From positions 43,313,003 to 43,377,002 of the forward strand of contig CM055106.1 in assembly GCA_029204225.1 (NCBI GenBank): DNA of 64,000 nt, given 5' to 3'. The notes beneath the pieces were generated by a model, which was not told the origin of the DNA, made no database searches, and was given only the letters and a program-made list of their open reading frames with translations. Both the position numbers and the translations under genes were made by a program. This document shows positions 20,941-33,435 of the stretch, piece by piece; positions within the stretch are counted from its first letter, which is position 1, and each line of letters begins with the position of its first letter. Source of the stretch: Diphasiastrum complanatum (Eukaryota > Streptophyta > Lycopodiopsida > Lycopodiales > Lycopodiaceae).

Positions 20941-22347
20941 GCAGACAATGCAAGAATTAGTTCCAACAACTCCCATCACCATCAATAGACCTCAACCTAC
21001 GACTGTTCCGACAATCGAAGATACCCATGTCGCACAACAAGGAGAATCATCATCTCAGCAATTGACTTTTGCTTGAAGATCTGCCCAACATCGACAAGAG
21101 CCTGATTGTTACATCCCTTAGGCATTCATCAGCTATGACGGACCGACCTTAGCAGTAGAAGCATTGTCAAATTCGAATGCAGACAATAGGCGCACTGCCA
21201 TGCATGTATAATTTACTGATGAAGAACAAGAGCTAGCATCTTGTTGAAGCTCCTCCTAATGCAAAGATTATCGACAGTAAGTGGATCTTTAAGTTGAAGT
21301 TCAATCCACACGATTTGACAGCCAAATGGAAATCTTGACTAGTCATGAAAGGATACGAACAAACCTATGCAATTGACTACATAGAGACTTTCAGTCCAGT
21401 TGTAAGACTTCAATCAATTTGGTCTTTACTTGCTATCGCAGCTGCCGAAGATCTAGAAGCTCACCAGATGGATGTTCAGACTGCTTTTCTCAATGGATAC
21501 ATATAAGAAAATATTTACATCTAGCAACCCAAAGGTTACATCCTTCAATGCCAAGAACAAAAAGTGTGTAAGTTGCAGAAAGCTCTCTATAGGCTAAAGC
21601 AAGCTCCAAGGGCCTAGTTCAATAGAATCAATCAATTCTTGTTGTAGCACGACTTCATTCCTAACTTTGCTGACTCTAATGTTTATCTCAAACATAGAGA
21701 CTCAAGCTATGTCACAATAGCTCTATATTTTGATGACTCAATTCGAATCAGTTACTTCATGAGACAAAGTCCCTATTGTGGCAAGAATTCAAAATGACCG
21801 ATTCAGGCCCTATACATTACCTTCTCGGAATCGAGATAACCAAAGAAAGAGAAAAAGAAGTATTACGATAAGCCAAGAAAGGTGTCTAGCCAGTGGACTC
21901 TACATCTATGGCATGGAAAACTACAAGCTGATAGACTCGCCTATGGATCTAGGATTCAAATTGTCGAAGGACATGTGCCGACGACTGAAGTAGAGAAGGG
22001 GATGTGCAAATACCCCTATCAGTCGATAGTTGGATTGATCATGTATGCCATGTTCTGCACACGACCCGATCTTGCCTATGCAGTTAGCACATTGGCACAA
22101 GCATTACTAAGAGTATTAAGATACATTCAAGCATCTAAGCACTATGCTCTAAGATGATAATAAAAACTCAGAGGACACTCTAACATTACCTTCTTGTTTC
22201 GACTTTGATTGGGCCGGTAATGTGGACACACGAAAATCCACGTCTGGCTAGCTTTGCTTTCTAGCAGGAGGACCCATTTCGTGGAATAGTCGAAAGTAGA
22301 AATGCATTTCTTTGTCTTCCACAGAGTCCAAATATGTCACAGCTAAC
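20941..22347 (+). pseudogene. Element X reverse transcriptase and start of RNase H
   Basis: Split RT frames contain the linker, WIFKLKFNPHDLTAKWKS-like motif, AYFDD-type catalytic box (about 21,726), LYGLKQAPRAW equivalent, and the YAMFCTRPDLAYAVSTLAQA region. RNase H begins near 22,195 (DFDWAGNVDTRKS) and is cut at 22,347 by the solo LTR with target duplication CTAAC/CTATC. Stops are scattered throughout. Confidence 0.8.
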
Positions 22348-23430
<1,083 letters not shown>

Positions 23431-23435
23431 CTATC

Positions 23436-23711
23436 TCTTTAGTCAAGGAAATCATTTGGCTCAGAAGATTGCTTCAGGATCTAATGATCCCTCAATACAG
23501 TCCAACTATACTCTATTGTGACAATCAGAGTTGTATTGCTCTATCTTTGAACCCACAAACTCACTCCAAAACTAAGCACATCGAAGTTCAATTTCATTTT
23601 CTTAGAGAGAAAGTTCTGAACAAGGTTGTCAAATTAAGTTACTGTCCAACTGACAGTATGTTGGTGGATATCTTGACTAAAGGGTTGAGAAGGGCCTCTT
23701 ATCCAATGTGA
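23436..23711 (+). pseudogene. Element X RNase H, 3' part
   Basis: Frame with EIIWLRRLLQDL, YCDNQSCIALSLNP and KTKHIEVQFHFLREKV, the C-terminal RNase H signature of Ty1/copia, ending at a TGA after ADILTKGL-type sequence. Its N-terminal half lies before the solo LTR. Homologue at 50,433-50,708. Confidence 0.85.
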
Positions 23712-24675
23712 AATTCAAATTTGAGACTTATTATTATTATTATTTGAACAACCCTTTGCACATAAGATTGTTCAATTTATGCACCTTCATCATGAAGGTT
23801 GTGTTAAAATGAAGGTTCGTTGTCCCATCACATTGAATCCATAAAGGGACCTGAGACTATTGATAAAAACTAAAAGTCCGATTTTATGGTTGGCCTACTT
23901 GGGGAAGAATTTGACTTTTTGACCTCACCATAAGTTTTATGGCTTGAACTTTTGAGTTTGTTGTGCTTAGGACACCTCCCTCAGTTTTCCTTTGATATAC
24001 TACATTTTTGAGAGTATGTTCAGTTTTGAACCATAATGTCAAGTAAACCTTTCAACTCGGATGTTGTCTTCTATAATTCTATGACTACTAAACGTTTTCT
24101 TTGACTATAATAGTTAGCCCATTCAATAAATTGACACATTCACAACAACAACAACAATTCACACATTGATTAAATTTTCTTGATTTGTTGAGAATGTAGC
24201 TATCATTGTTTAAAAAAATTAAAACTCATAAAGACTTCATTGCAAGTTAGCGTACATGTAGCTTTTGCCCAGAATTGTGCAAAAAATAGACCGCTCAAGA
24301 AGATAGAACTTCACAATTTCAAAATTTTCTATGGTCTCTTCAAATGTTATGTTGAGCTACATGAGGTCCATGTCCTCCAAATACTAAGGTTTAAAATCTT
24401 AAATATATATATTACTAGTCATAATGCCAAGTGTTTAGTTTTTCTTTTATTATGGAGGCAACTCCACGAGCAAAAATCTCATATAAAATTTAAAGCAAAT
24501 TTTTGTGAGCCTTCCCACCACAACTCTTATGTGGACATCTAGTAAAGAATCGACACAACACATGGAAATTCTTACTAAATGTGCATGTAGAGATCCAATG
24601 TATGGGTGCCACATGCCATATGCACATTCTAGAAAAGATTCCATGTGCGCGGTAATATGTCCTCATTAGCTGCCA
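23712..24675. repeat. Non-coding duplicated block downstream of X
   Basis: No gene. Also found in the opposite orientation at 39,650-40,350 and 49,640-50,430. Contains a short ATT run and the TGGTGGGAAGGCTCAC-type stretch. Element C is inserted at its right end. Confidence 0.7.
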
Positions 24676-25355
24676 TGTGAAGAATTGCCAAAAATTGGCA
24701 AATCTAGCTTGATAAAAAACCATGTAGAACATTGTAAATATTGTGTATATTTGGGTTCCACACATGTAAGGCCAATATACCACATGGCAACCCACTCCTA
24801 ATGTAGGTTAGGTCAAGTCAAGAGAGTTGGTCATGTCTATTTGGTGGTCATCCCTACTTTATAGGACCTACACCTAAGTTTAGGGTGAAAATTTGACCAA
24901 CTAGCTACCTACCAAGCATAAGTCTAGGATCTAGGGTAGGGTTTCATTTTAGGGCAAGAAGGGTGAGTTAACTTCCTTATTACATGCTAGAAATCCACCT
25001 AACTTCAAGAAGGAAGTCGAATTTGCTATGTATTCCAAGCTCCCATAGTGAGAAGATAGAAAACTTTTGGAGCTCATTGGCAATCTCAAGCTAGTTCACT
25101 ATGTACATTGAGTGTTTGTGATCCAAATGAACCCAAATCAATTTCTACTTGTTTCTCAGGTTGAAGGCCGTATACAGCCTATATTACACACGTGTGGGCT
25201 CGGATCTCAATGTTGATCAATGCTTTTGATTGATAATGCTTGTTGTTTGTCAAATTGCCAATCTAGATCAACTTTTTTGTGTCTAGTTTTTTGATAGATT
25301 GTTAAGCAAGCATCCAATCACTCTTGTGGATCTTTTGTAGATCCATTTATGGTCA
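24676..25355 (+). repeat. Element C 5' LTR
   Basis: Starts TGTGAAGAATTGCC and ends TTATGGTCA, 680 bp. Pairs with 28,512-29,191, with scattered substitutions and single-base indels (for example TGTATATTTGGG versus TGTACGATTGGG). Confidence 0.9.
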
Positions 25356-25357
25356 AA

Positions 25358-25370
25358 TGGTATCAGAGCC
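25358..25370 (+). other. Element C primer-binding site (tRNA-iMet)
   Basis: TGGTATCAGAGCC, 2 bases after the LTR end. Exact match to the initiator tRNA-Met complement. Confidence 0.95.
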
Positions 25371-26144
25371 AAGTACAAGAGCATACATAAGCCATTGATC
25401 TAATGCAAGTCCATTTTTAGCAAGTTTTGGTGCTAAAAACTAGTATTGAGAGGGCAAGCTAGAATCTTGATTTTGGTGAGGAGATTTGATCCCAAACTTG
25501 GTAGGGGTCCAAATCCATACTATCCACATGTGTGGGCACCTCTGAACCTGGATTTAATGCATGGTATTCATTTGTTCCAAATAAATTCAATTTGTGAGCT
25601 TTTGATGTACTTTTTGGTGGAAATCTTAGAATAAGATACCAAGATTGAGTGCCATTGATTAGATTTGACATAGGGTCATGAAGTCTAATTAATCTAGGCT
25701 GAAATCAGGTCCTCCAAACTTGTTTTACAGGTCTTGAAAGTTTGTGAGGGAGATTTAGTCATGTTATTGTCCAAAAATAGTCAAAATTGGCAAAATTTGA
25801 TTATAAGTAGATTTTAGATAATCTTATCTTCATTCCAACTTTGTGATGGAGTACTAGAACTGTGATTATAAGTCCATTGGTTGGATTAGAAATCTAATTT
25901 GAGTGAAACACTACAAGAGAGAGACCTTGGTGAGTTTCTCGAGACAATCAAATCCATTTCTTGGCAAGATTTGTTTGAAAGTAGTTTTCACTTCATCTTA
26001 TCTTCATTGGGAATGATAGAACTGTGATTATAAGTCCATTTTTGGGATTAGAAATCAAATTTGAGTGAAACATTGCAAGTGTGAGACCTTTGTGAGTTTC
26101 AAGTCAATCAAAACTATTTCTTGTTTGTAGAAGTCACTAGTAAG

Positions 26145-27293
26145 ATGGGATCTGCTGGAGCATACCTTCTAGAAGCTAGTGAGAGATTGAATTCTACAAA
26201 TTATGCTATTTGGAAGGTTAGGATGGAGTCACTCTTGGTGCTCCAAGACCTCCATGAGTTCTTGATTGAAGATGAAAATGAACCTCTAGGTGCACATGAG
26301 TTAGCTAGATACAAGAAGAGATCTAGGCTTGCACTTCATTGTGTGAAGATGAATGTGAGCAATGATTTGTTGAGAGAAATATCAGCATGTACTAGTGCTA
26401 AAGAAGCTTGGGAGTCTTTAAAATCAATCTATGAGTCTAGCAACACTTCTAGAGTTCTTATGCTTAGAAATCAAATTTTGCAAAGCATGAGGAGAAGTTA
26501 GGAGAGTGCACAGGATTATGTACTTAGAATCAAGTCTCTAAATAGGGAGTTGGCTTCCATTGGAGAGAAAATTCATGATGGAGAGCTTGTACAAATTGTC
26601 CTTAATGGTCTAGGAGATGACTTTGCAAGTTTGGTCCAAAGTTTTGCCATCCAAGATACTTTGCCAACTATAGAGAAACTTCACAGCGTATTAGTGGTTG
26701 AAGAGTGTAGGATGCTCCATGCAAAATCTAGGATGAGTTCCTTGTCTTTGCAGGATGGTGATGAGAAAGCCAATTTCTCATTCAAGGGCAAAAAGAAGAC
26801 CAATGGAAAGAAGAAGCATCCAAAGGAGGCGAAAGAAGAGGATGATGCATCAAGCTCAAAGGACAAGTCAAAGCATAAATGCTTCTTTTGTGGAAAGAAG
26901 GGGCATTATGCATCTGAATGCTACAAGAGGCTAAGAGCACAAGTGAAGGAGGACAAACAAGGAAACCTTGCAAAGGAGGAGGAGGAGGATGAAGTAGATG
27001 AATTCTTGATGGTATCTACATCCTCACCAACAAGCAATGGCAATTCAAGAGACAATTGGTGGATCGACAGTGGGGCTAGCTCCCACATGTCTTTTGAAAA
27101 GGACTTTTTCTCAACCTTACACTCTTTCAATGTTGCTAAAAAGTTTGTCTTTACTGCAAATGATGAAGAGTGTAGGATAGATGGTGTTGGCACCATCTCT
27201 TTGTATCTAGAATCCTCGAAATGCATGGATCATGAAAATGTCCTTTATGTACCATCAATCACCAAGAATATGCTTAGTTTGGTCTACTCTTAG
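26145..27293 (+). CDS. Element C Gag-protease (one in-frame stop)
   Basis: From the ATG at 26,145 (a Met 8 codons upstream is also possible). Copia Gag: ERLNSTNYAIWKVRMESLL, ALHCVKMNVSNDLL, AKEAWESLKSIYE; then Lys-rich linker, one CCHC zinc knuckle (CFFCGKKGHYASEC), acidic spacer, and protease with WWIDSGASSHMS carrying the catalytic DSG. A single TAG at about 26,499 interrupts Gag; otherwise the frame is open to the TAG at 27,291. Ends at the VLYVPSITKNMLSL motif that normally leads into GAG-pre-integrase. In this family Gag forms the particle; integrase and RT would have to come from another copia. Confidence 0.85.
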
Positions 27294-27301
27294 AGAGTGG
27301 T

Positions 27302-27550
27302 TTGGATGTCCACTTTAAGCATGGTGTTTGCTTCATCTTGAAGAATGATGTTTGCATTGCAAAGGGATTTAAACATGGAAGATTGTTTAAGTTGGAAGCT
27401 AGTGTTGCTTTTGAAAGAATGAGCTTGGCAAAGGAGGAGATCACTCAAGAGGAGATCTTGGCAAAGTGTGATCTTGCTTGCATTGAGGAGGAGCATCAAA
27501 AGGAGGAAGATCTTGACGATCAGCCTCAAAGCATGAGAGTTCCAAGATAG
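27302..27550 (+). pseudogene. Element C GAG-pre-integrase fragment, shifted frame
   Basis: Frame shifted relative to Gag-protease. Reads VHFKHGVCFILKNDVCIAKG and HGRLFKLEA, matching the start of GAG-pre-integrase, then leaves homology into a Glu-rich stretch. The zinc-binding H/C residues of integrase are missing. Confidence 0.6.
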
Positions 27551-27556
27551 TCTTCA

Positions 27557-28300
27557 ATGACAATGGTCGAGTCATCAAATTGCATGCAAATTGTCCATTC
27601 AAGTGTGCATCTTGCAAGGGTGGTGAGCATTGGAGAGCCTACTATCTTTGAATACTTTTTGGAAAGTAGTAGTAGACATGAGCTGACTTGTTTCTTACCT
27701 TTAAGATTCATGGTGCTTATTACTTTGTATGGCAAGACAATGAAATGGGATGCTTTGAAATCTACATTTGTTGTTGATAAAGCAATTTCATTGGATAACT
27801 ATTTTTGTAATAGTTTGAATAGAGTCATAAAAGATGAAACATCATTTGCGTTGGAAATCTTTGTGTCCACATGCTTTGTGCATGATCATTCCAATGTAAG
27901 GACCAAATATTATCCTATTTCAATGATAGGAATAATGGTAGTGTTTTGCTCTTCAAGTAGAGATTGTAGAATCTACTTGTTTTCCACCAAAGAATTTGTC
28001 AATGGTGGAAATGTGATCTTTCAAGAGTGGAAGACTTGTAAACTTGAAGAAGCACCTTTGGATCAACACCTTATTCAATTCATTGATGTTTTGGAGTCAA
28101 GTCAAGTGGAGGATCAAGCTCAAGACCCAAGGACTTCAAGAAGAACCTTGAGTATCAAGATGGAGCCATCTAGGCTCGATCATATGGATCAAGCAAGGCA
28201 AGTTGTCTTCGGCAACATTATGTATGCACTTAATAGTTTTATTGATGTATCTTCAAGTGCACAAAATGCCTTGGAATCCATGGCTTGGCATGATGTATAG
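27557..28300 (+). CDS. Element C 3' frame, unknown
   Basis: 247 codons open, after the GAG-pre-integrase fragment and before the polypurine tract. The middle reads like shuffled pieces (FVSTCFVHDHSNVRTKYYPI) and the end like a copia C-terminus (QARQVVFGNIMYALNSFIDV). I do not recognise a domain. It could be a scrambled or captured segment, or a novel product of this non-autonomous element. The long open frame in otherwise broken surroundings is the only sign it is coding. Confidence 0.35.
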   Translation: MTMVESSNCMQIVHSSVHLARVVSIGEPTIFEYFLESSSRHELTCFLPLRFMVLITLYGKTMKWDALKSTFVVDKAISLDNYFCNSLNRVIKDETSFALEIFVSTCFVHDHSNVRTKYYPISMIGIMVVFCSSSRDCRIYLFSTKEFVNGGNVIFQEWKTCKLEEAPLDQHLIQFIDVLESSQVEDQAQDPRTSRRTLSIKMEPSRLDHMDQARQVVFGNIMYALNSFIDVSSSAQNALESMAWHDV

Positions 28301-28511
28301 TTTTTGAAGTGTGATACATATATATAGACACATATTTGGAACATCTTGTAAGGGATCCTTTAAGAGGTGGTGAAAGATCCGTCATGGACATCATTCTCTA
28401 TTGGAGTCTCAAAAGTTCCTTGTTTGTAGCTGGATTTTCTAGACACTTCTAAAAGCATTCATTCATCTAGAAGGAAAGTTGTAGATAGATCAAGCTAAAT
28501 TTGAGGAGGAG

Positions 28512-29191
28512 TGCGAAGAATTGCCAAAAATTGGCAAATCTAGCTTGATCAAAAACCATGTAGAACATTGTAAATATTGTGTACGATTGGGTTCCACACA
28601 TGTAAGGCCAATATGCCACGTGGCAACACACTCCTAATTTAGGTTAGGTCAAGTCAAGAGAGGTGGTCACGTCTATTTGGTGGTCATCCCTACTTTATAG
28701 GACCTACACCTAAGTTTAAGGTGAAAATCTGACCAACTAGTTACCTACCAAGCATAAGTCTAGGATCTAGGCTAGGATTTCATTTTAGGGCAAGAAGGGT
28801 AACTTAACTTCCTTATTACATGCTGAAAATCCACCTAACTTCAAGAAGGAAGTCGAATTTGCTATGTATTCCAAGCTCCCATAGTGAGAAGATAGAAAAT
28901 TTTTCGAGCTCATTGGCAATCTCAAGCTAGTTCACCCTGTACATTGAGTGTTTGTGATCCAAATGAACCCAAATCAATTTCTACTTGTTTCTCAAGTTGA
29001 AGGCCGTACTACAGCCTATATTACACGCGTGTGGGCTCGGATTTCAATGTTGATCAATGCTTTTAATTGATAATGCTTGTTGTTTGTGAAATTGCCAATC
29101 TAGTTCAACTTTTTTTTGTCTAGTTTTTTGATAGATTGTTAAGCAAGCATCCAATCACTCTTGTGGATCTTTTGTAGATCCATTTATGGTC
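28512..29191 (+). repeat. Element C 3' LTR
   Basis: Starts TGCGAAGAATTGCC after the purine tract and ends ATTTATGGTC. The bases after it (CTAAAGTACAGTACTTTCACA) include a 15-base palindrome not found at the 5' end, followed by TGCCACATG, which continues the target sequence. Confidence 0.85.
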
Positions 29192-29211
29192 CTAAAGTAC
29201 AGTACTTTCAC

Positions 29212-29480
29212 ATGCCACATGTAGATTCACTTAGCAAAAAAATCTAGAAAAACAAGGTTAAAAAAATGCAAAAGCAATAATTTGCATGTGGTAATCTATC
29301 CTCATTAGATGCCACATGCAAATTCACTTAGTAGAAAATCCAAAAAACAAGGTTAAAAAAATGCAAAAGCAATTATTTGCGTTTGGCCATTATGTAGAAA
29401 AGACAATAAATAACTGCTGACAATGCCTTGGAAGAAATTAATAAATGAAATCGACTCATTTTTTGAAAAAATGCAAGATG
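29212..29480. repeat. Tandem repeat, about 105-bp unit
   Basis: Units of the type CATGTGGCAGCTAATGAGGA ... AACCTTGTTTTT (read on the - strand). Same family at 39,260-39,640 and 49,380-49,640. Element C inserted into this array. Confidence 0.7.
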
Positions 29481-29755
29481 TTTGTAATCAATGATAGGAT
29501 GTTAATCCAGCTCATATGATGACGAAGCAAGAGATAAAGATGATGTCACCAGCACCCTCACTCGTGATAATTTTCTGATCAGGTTGATGTTGTTTAGGAG
29601 GAAACTGAAGATGAAAAGATAGAGGAAGCCATGAAAGTACAAGCCCTAGATGTTAAGAAAAAAAAAGAGAGGATCTACTCGAAGTAAGAGAAGATGATTT
29701 GATTGACATTGAGGATGATTTTGAGGACGTAGCGAATCATATTTTGTAAAGCTAA
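29395..29755 (+). pseudogene. Acidic protein C-terminal remnant (copy 1)
   Basis: In shifting frames the + strand reads NALEEI, EIDSFFEKMQDV, EETEDEKIEEAMKVQALDV and LIDIEDDFEDVANHIL then a stop. The same segment exists on the - strand at 38,870-39,260 and 48,640-49,370. It looks like the acidic tail of a transposase or chromatin protein, but I cannot assign a family. Frameshifts and stops show it is dead here. Confidence 0.4.
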
Positions 29756-30480
29756 TCAAAACATTTTGGATGGTCAAGATTTGAGCACTTATAAAATATT
29801 GTATTTTAAATAAACTAGACTTGGGCCACGTAAATAAAATAATGTAAAAAGGCTCAAAGCACGACAACTATTAAGGTTAGTGCTTTAAACATAGTTTGGT
29901 TGCTGTATCACAAACATTAATGTGGTTATAGCTACAAAAATGGACTTGGCAAGGTAATGAATGGGATGCTATTATGTAAGGCACTAGGCCTACCTTGCCT
30001 GCATTCAAAAATAGCAAAAGATTGAACTAATTCCAATTTTTTGCTCACACCTCATAGAATAAGATAACACATGTGATTGGTTTTCACCTACGTCCCATCG
30101 AAATATAATAATAGGTAATAGCCAATGTAACAAGTGTTGATAACCTAATCGCTCTTAAAAGCACATGGAATTGTGCAAGGGACCATCACATTTGTAGGAT
30201 TGGAACGACATGGATTTGCCCTAATCCTAAAATGCTTGGCCAAGTATAAACGCACACATGTATTGTTTTACCTTTAAATTAAGACACGATTAGACTTTAG
30301 AACGTATAAAACAAACAGATAGCTGGCGTGCTCTTGGAAAGCATGGATATGCTCAAGGGTTACAAAAATTGTACATCACCTGTGCTCTATATAATAGGTA
30401 CAAGTATCGGTATGGCATGGATTTGCCCCTATACTTGCGTACTAATCTATGTTATCCCTTGGTTGTGAGTTGCAATTTAA
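29756..30480. repeat. Inverted duplicate of 47,906-48,640
   Basis: Non-coding sequence present in reverse orientation at 47,906-48,640 (for example GGGATAACATAGACTAGTAC there, and its complement here near 30,440-30,465). No gene in either copy. Confidence 0.75.
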
Positions 30481-31390
30481 TTAGCACAGCTAGTTTTCAG
30501 TACATAATGATTAAACTCACATAAGACAATGTCAATTTATTGCATGCACAAATTCATACTTATTTTAAGATTCTTATTGATGCTTAGGCTAGAGACAAGC
30601 ATGCATGTTGTCAATGGCTTAGTTTATGGTGAGATGTTTGAATTCCACCTTTTTATAATGGGGATTGTACATAAGCAAATTACAAGTTTTTTATTGGGAG
30701 ATTGTTTTTCTTACTTGCGTTCTACAATATAGAAAACAATAAATCATACACATCGCAATTATTACCATCAACAAACCTTGTTTTATCTAAAATGTGAACT
30801 TTCAAATGTTCTTCCTTTGCAATAAGCTATTGTAAAAAAGGTATTATGCTAGTGTTCATGAATTTTAGGAAATGGATTCCCATATTAAGATATGAGCAAC
30901 AATGTTGCACAAATTTTCAACGTATCAATGCAAGAAAATACAAATATTGCATGCATGTCAACAGAACATATTGTGCGGAAAGAGATTCATATTCTGATGT
31001 TGTTTCAAAGAAAAACATATGGATAGATACTTAAAATATTACATATTCATATGCTTTATTGAAGGGTTGACGATGGTTGCAGCTCTAGATATTTCAGTTT
31101 GCTGAGGAGGAAGAAAATTACTCTGATAAAGTTTGACAATATAAATCCAACCACATTATTGTCATTTGAGTTTTTCAAGGGTGTACAATACCTATTTCGA
31201 CTCTCTGAGTGTCTTGATTTTACGTTCCAATTCTTGGTCTAATTCCTCGGCTCATTGCCATCTCTATTCACATCAATACTATAGTAGTCTCTTGACCACT
31301 AGTAACTATCATTGTGTACTCAATTAAAAAATCTCAGTACACACAGCGACCGGCTGAGAATTAGAGGTGAAATGTAATCGATTCACCACC
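30481..31390. other. No recognisable gene
   Basis: AT-rich; short open frames only, no domain and no clear repeat. Confidence 0.5.
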
Positions 31391-31418
31391 CAATCACTGT
31401 CCATTTCTAGGAGCAATA

Positions 31419-31733
31419 TTAATTTCCATTTTCTTTTCCTCTCTCGCTACCTTTGCCAGCACCATGTCCAGCACGTTCTTCTTCTCCAGGGGCAGAATTT
31501 TCATTTTCTTTTCCGCTACCACTAACTTTACCATCTCCGTTTCCAGTAATAGTATATCCATTTTCCTTTCCCCCTGAGCCACTGCCTCCTACTCTGTTTC
31601 GTTGACCACTGCCACCTTTAGAACCACCTGTAGCACCACTACCAATATGTCCACCTCCAGCTCCACCGCCTTGCCCAACGGCGCCTTCGCCACCTAAATC
31701 AGAACCACTACCGTTTGCATTTCCAGCTCCCAA
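31419..31733 (-). other. Gly/Ser-rich open frame, doubtful
   Basis: 104-codon frame on the - strand made of Gly/Ser/Asn repeats such as GQGGGAGGGHIG. It lies just upstream of, and opposite to, the transposase-like remnant. On the + strand the same bases give a Ser/Thr/Ile-rich frame with several stops. Base composition favours it being a compositional frame or an exon of a glycine-rich protein. I cannot tell which. Confidence 0.25.
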
Positions 31734-31821
31734 ATCTTGACCAGAGCCAAAACCTCTATCATGAGCACTTGCAGCTCCATTGAGTATGTGAACGCGATCT
31801 CAATGGAGTAGGCGTTATCTT

Positions 31822-32810
31822 GTGTTATCTTCTTCAGGTGAATCATCTGAGAGAAGAGCTTCCGAAGATGCCCCTTCCCAGGAATCGTGTAGTGTGTATT
31901 ATGATCTTAATCCACATGGTGGAGCTAAAATTATGCGTGGCAATGTAGTTCATGCCTGTTTGCGTGATTTAGCTGCTTTATATTTTGGTATAGATTACAT
32001 GATCGATTGGTCCTCCCAAGACTTAAAGACAAAAACAAAATAATAGAGACTTTATATTATGAACCCCCTCAATCCAATGCTTTTAGTGGGACTTGGGCCT
32101 TGAATTCAATGTGCCTTTGGATTCAAAACAAAAGGCAATTGATGAGAAGAGCCGTGAGGAATCCCAAAAATCCCACGAAGCCTGGATGGTGCTCCAAAAG
32201 GGACTGGAAGAAGGTGAAAGAGGAATTGTTGCAAAACAATCCCCAAAAGTATGAACAACAACGTAGGGCCACCACGAGAAGCTCTTAAAACATGGCCAAA
32301 GTCACTTGGGATCGGGAGGAAGGGACATTCTAGAGGCCCAATTTGTAAGATATTTTTTACTATAATTCTATTTTTGTAGTGAGATTGTTAATGTTTTTTA
32401 CTGCTAGACTATATTGTATTGCTAAACTATGTTATTTTGTTGAATGTAGCTTAATGATTTTGGAAGACACATGACCGCCGCAGAGTACAATGGATATGCC
32501 GGCCTTAAGGCTTTTATGGAATCCCATGGATTGTTTCCAATCGTAAACTCTTAACCTTTATCGTTTTGTGATTGCTTACTTTGTGGTTTACAAGTAGGTT
32601 TAATCTCAAATTAAAAAAATCTTTGATTCTATTTTCTAGAGAGGCTCTACAACTTCAAGCGTTTGTGATGTGCAAAAAAATGTGGAAAATTTTGAGAAGC
32701 AAAATGTGGAAGAGAACGTGAATGAGAGCAAAGGGGAGTTTGAAGATGTGGACACCAACGTACACCTACAAGATGAAGGAGGCGAGGAGAGAGGAAGTGA
32801 TAATGAGTAG
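31822..32810 (+). pseudogene. PTTA/En-Spm-type transposase-like gene remnant with introns
   Basis: Exon-like stretches on one strand. 31,822-32,043 reads MRGNVVHACLRDLAALYFGI; about 32,040-32,287 includes GWCSKRDWKKVKEELL and ATTRSS; then, in another frame, HLGSGGRDILEAQF up to 32,344. GT at 32,345 and AG at 32,448 bound a 105-bp AT-rich intron in phase 0. The next exon (32,450-32,542, HMTAAEYNGYAGLKAFMESH) is followed by a second GT-AG intron (32,543-32,639). The last exon (32,640-32,810) is acidic and ends at TAG. Known plant PTTA/En-Spm domains share the HxLGSGG motif. The early exons are frame-broken. Confidence 0.45.
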
Positions 32811-33435
32811 AGTTTTTAAATTAGATGTAAGGCCTTGTAGAAGGCAATGTAAGAAGGGATAATTCATTCTCTCATCAATGTACTTTTTTTTAAATCAATC
32901 AATATAATGTTTTGGCACCACATCATTCTTGCAAAAATTTTGAATGCATATATTTTTAATTCATGAATGCAAATGTATAGTCTATTGAATGCACATCTAT
33001 TGAATGCAAATGTATAGTCTATTTAATGCACATCTATGAAATGCAAATGTATCTATTGATGAATGCAATGCAATGTATCTATTTTAGCATATGATTTGCA
33101 TGCTAGAATGCACAATAGAAAGTAATGGAAAGCACAATGGAAAGTAATGGAAACCACAATATAATGCATCAATAGATAACACATTAAGCTATCAACTAAA
33201 TATCAAATCAATCAAAATAGATGTGAATTTACCTTTACTATTGTATCTTTATTGTTTTGCAATCTTTGCTTTTCCTTTTGCATGCACTTGATCTTTTAAT
33301 CCTTTGCAATGAAAGCTCCTTTTTCATTTTTCACATCCAAGCCTACATCACAAACAAAAAAGATCTTAAAACTTATGATCACAAAACACATATACTATTA
33401 ACATCCATCAATGAACTAAAAATCCTAGACACTAT
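32811..33435. other. AT-rich spacer with short tandem motifs
   Basis: No gene. GAATGCAAATGTATAGTCTA-like units recur at about 32,960-33,080. Possible 3' flank of the transposase-like gene. Confidence 0.5.

Larger units (their letters stand above)
24676..29191 (+). mobile_element. Ty1/copia-type element C (gag-protease only)
   Basis: Two 680-bp LTRs, tRNA-iMet primer site, gag with zinc knuckle and protease, then sequence of unknown function, a polypurine tract (AATTTGAGGAGGAG before 28,512) and the 3' LTR. Only the start of GAG-pre-integrase remains; integrase, RT and RNase H are absent. TGCCA flanks the left LTR and recurs about 21 bases after the right LTR, so the target site can be placed. 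It is a non-autonomous element by content. Confidence 0.85.

Noticed and set aside
31419-31733. Glycine-rich protein gene
   Set aside because: Low-complexity frame without start context or partner exon; kept only as a doubtful feature.
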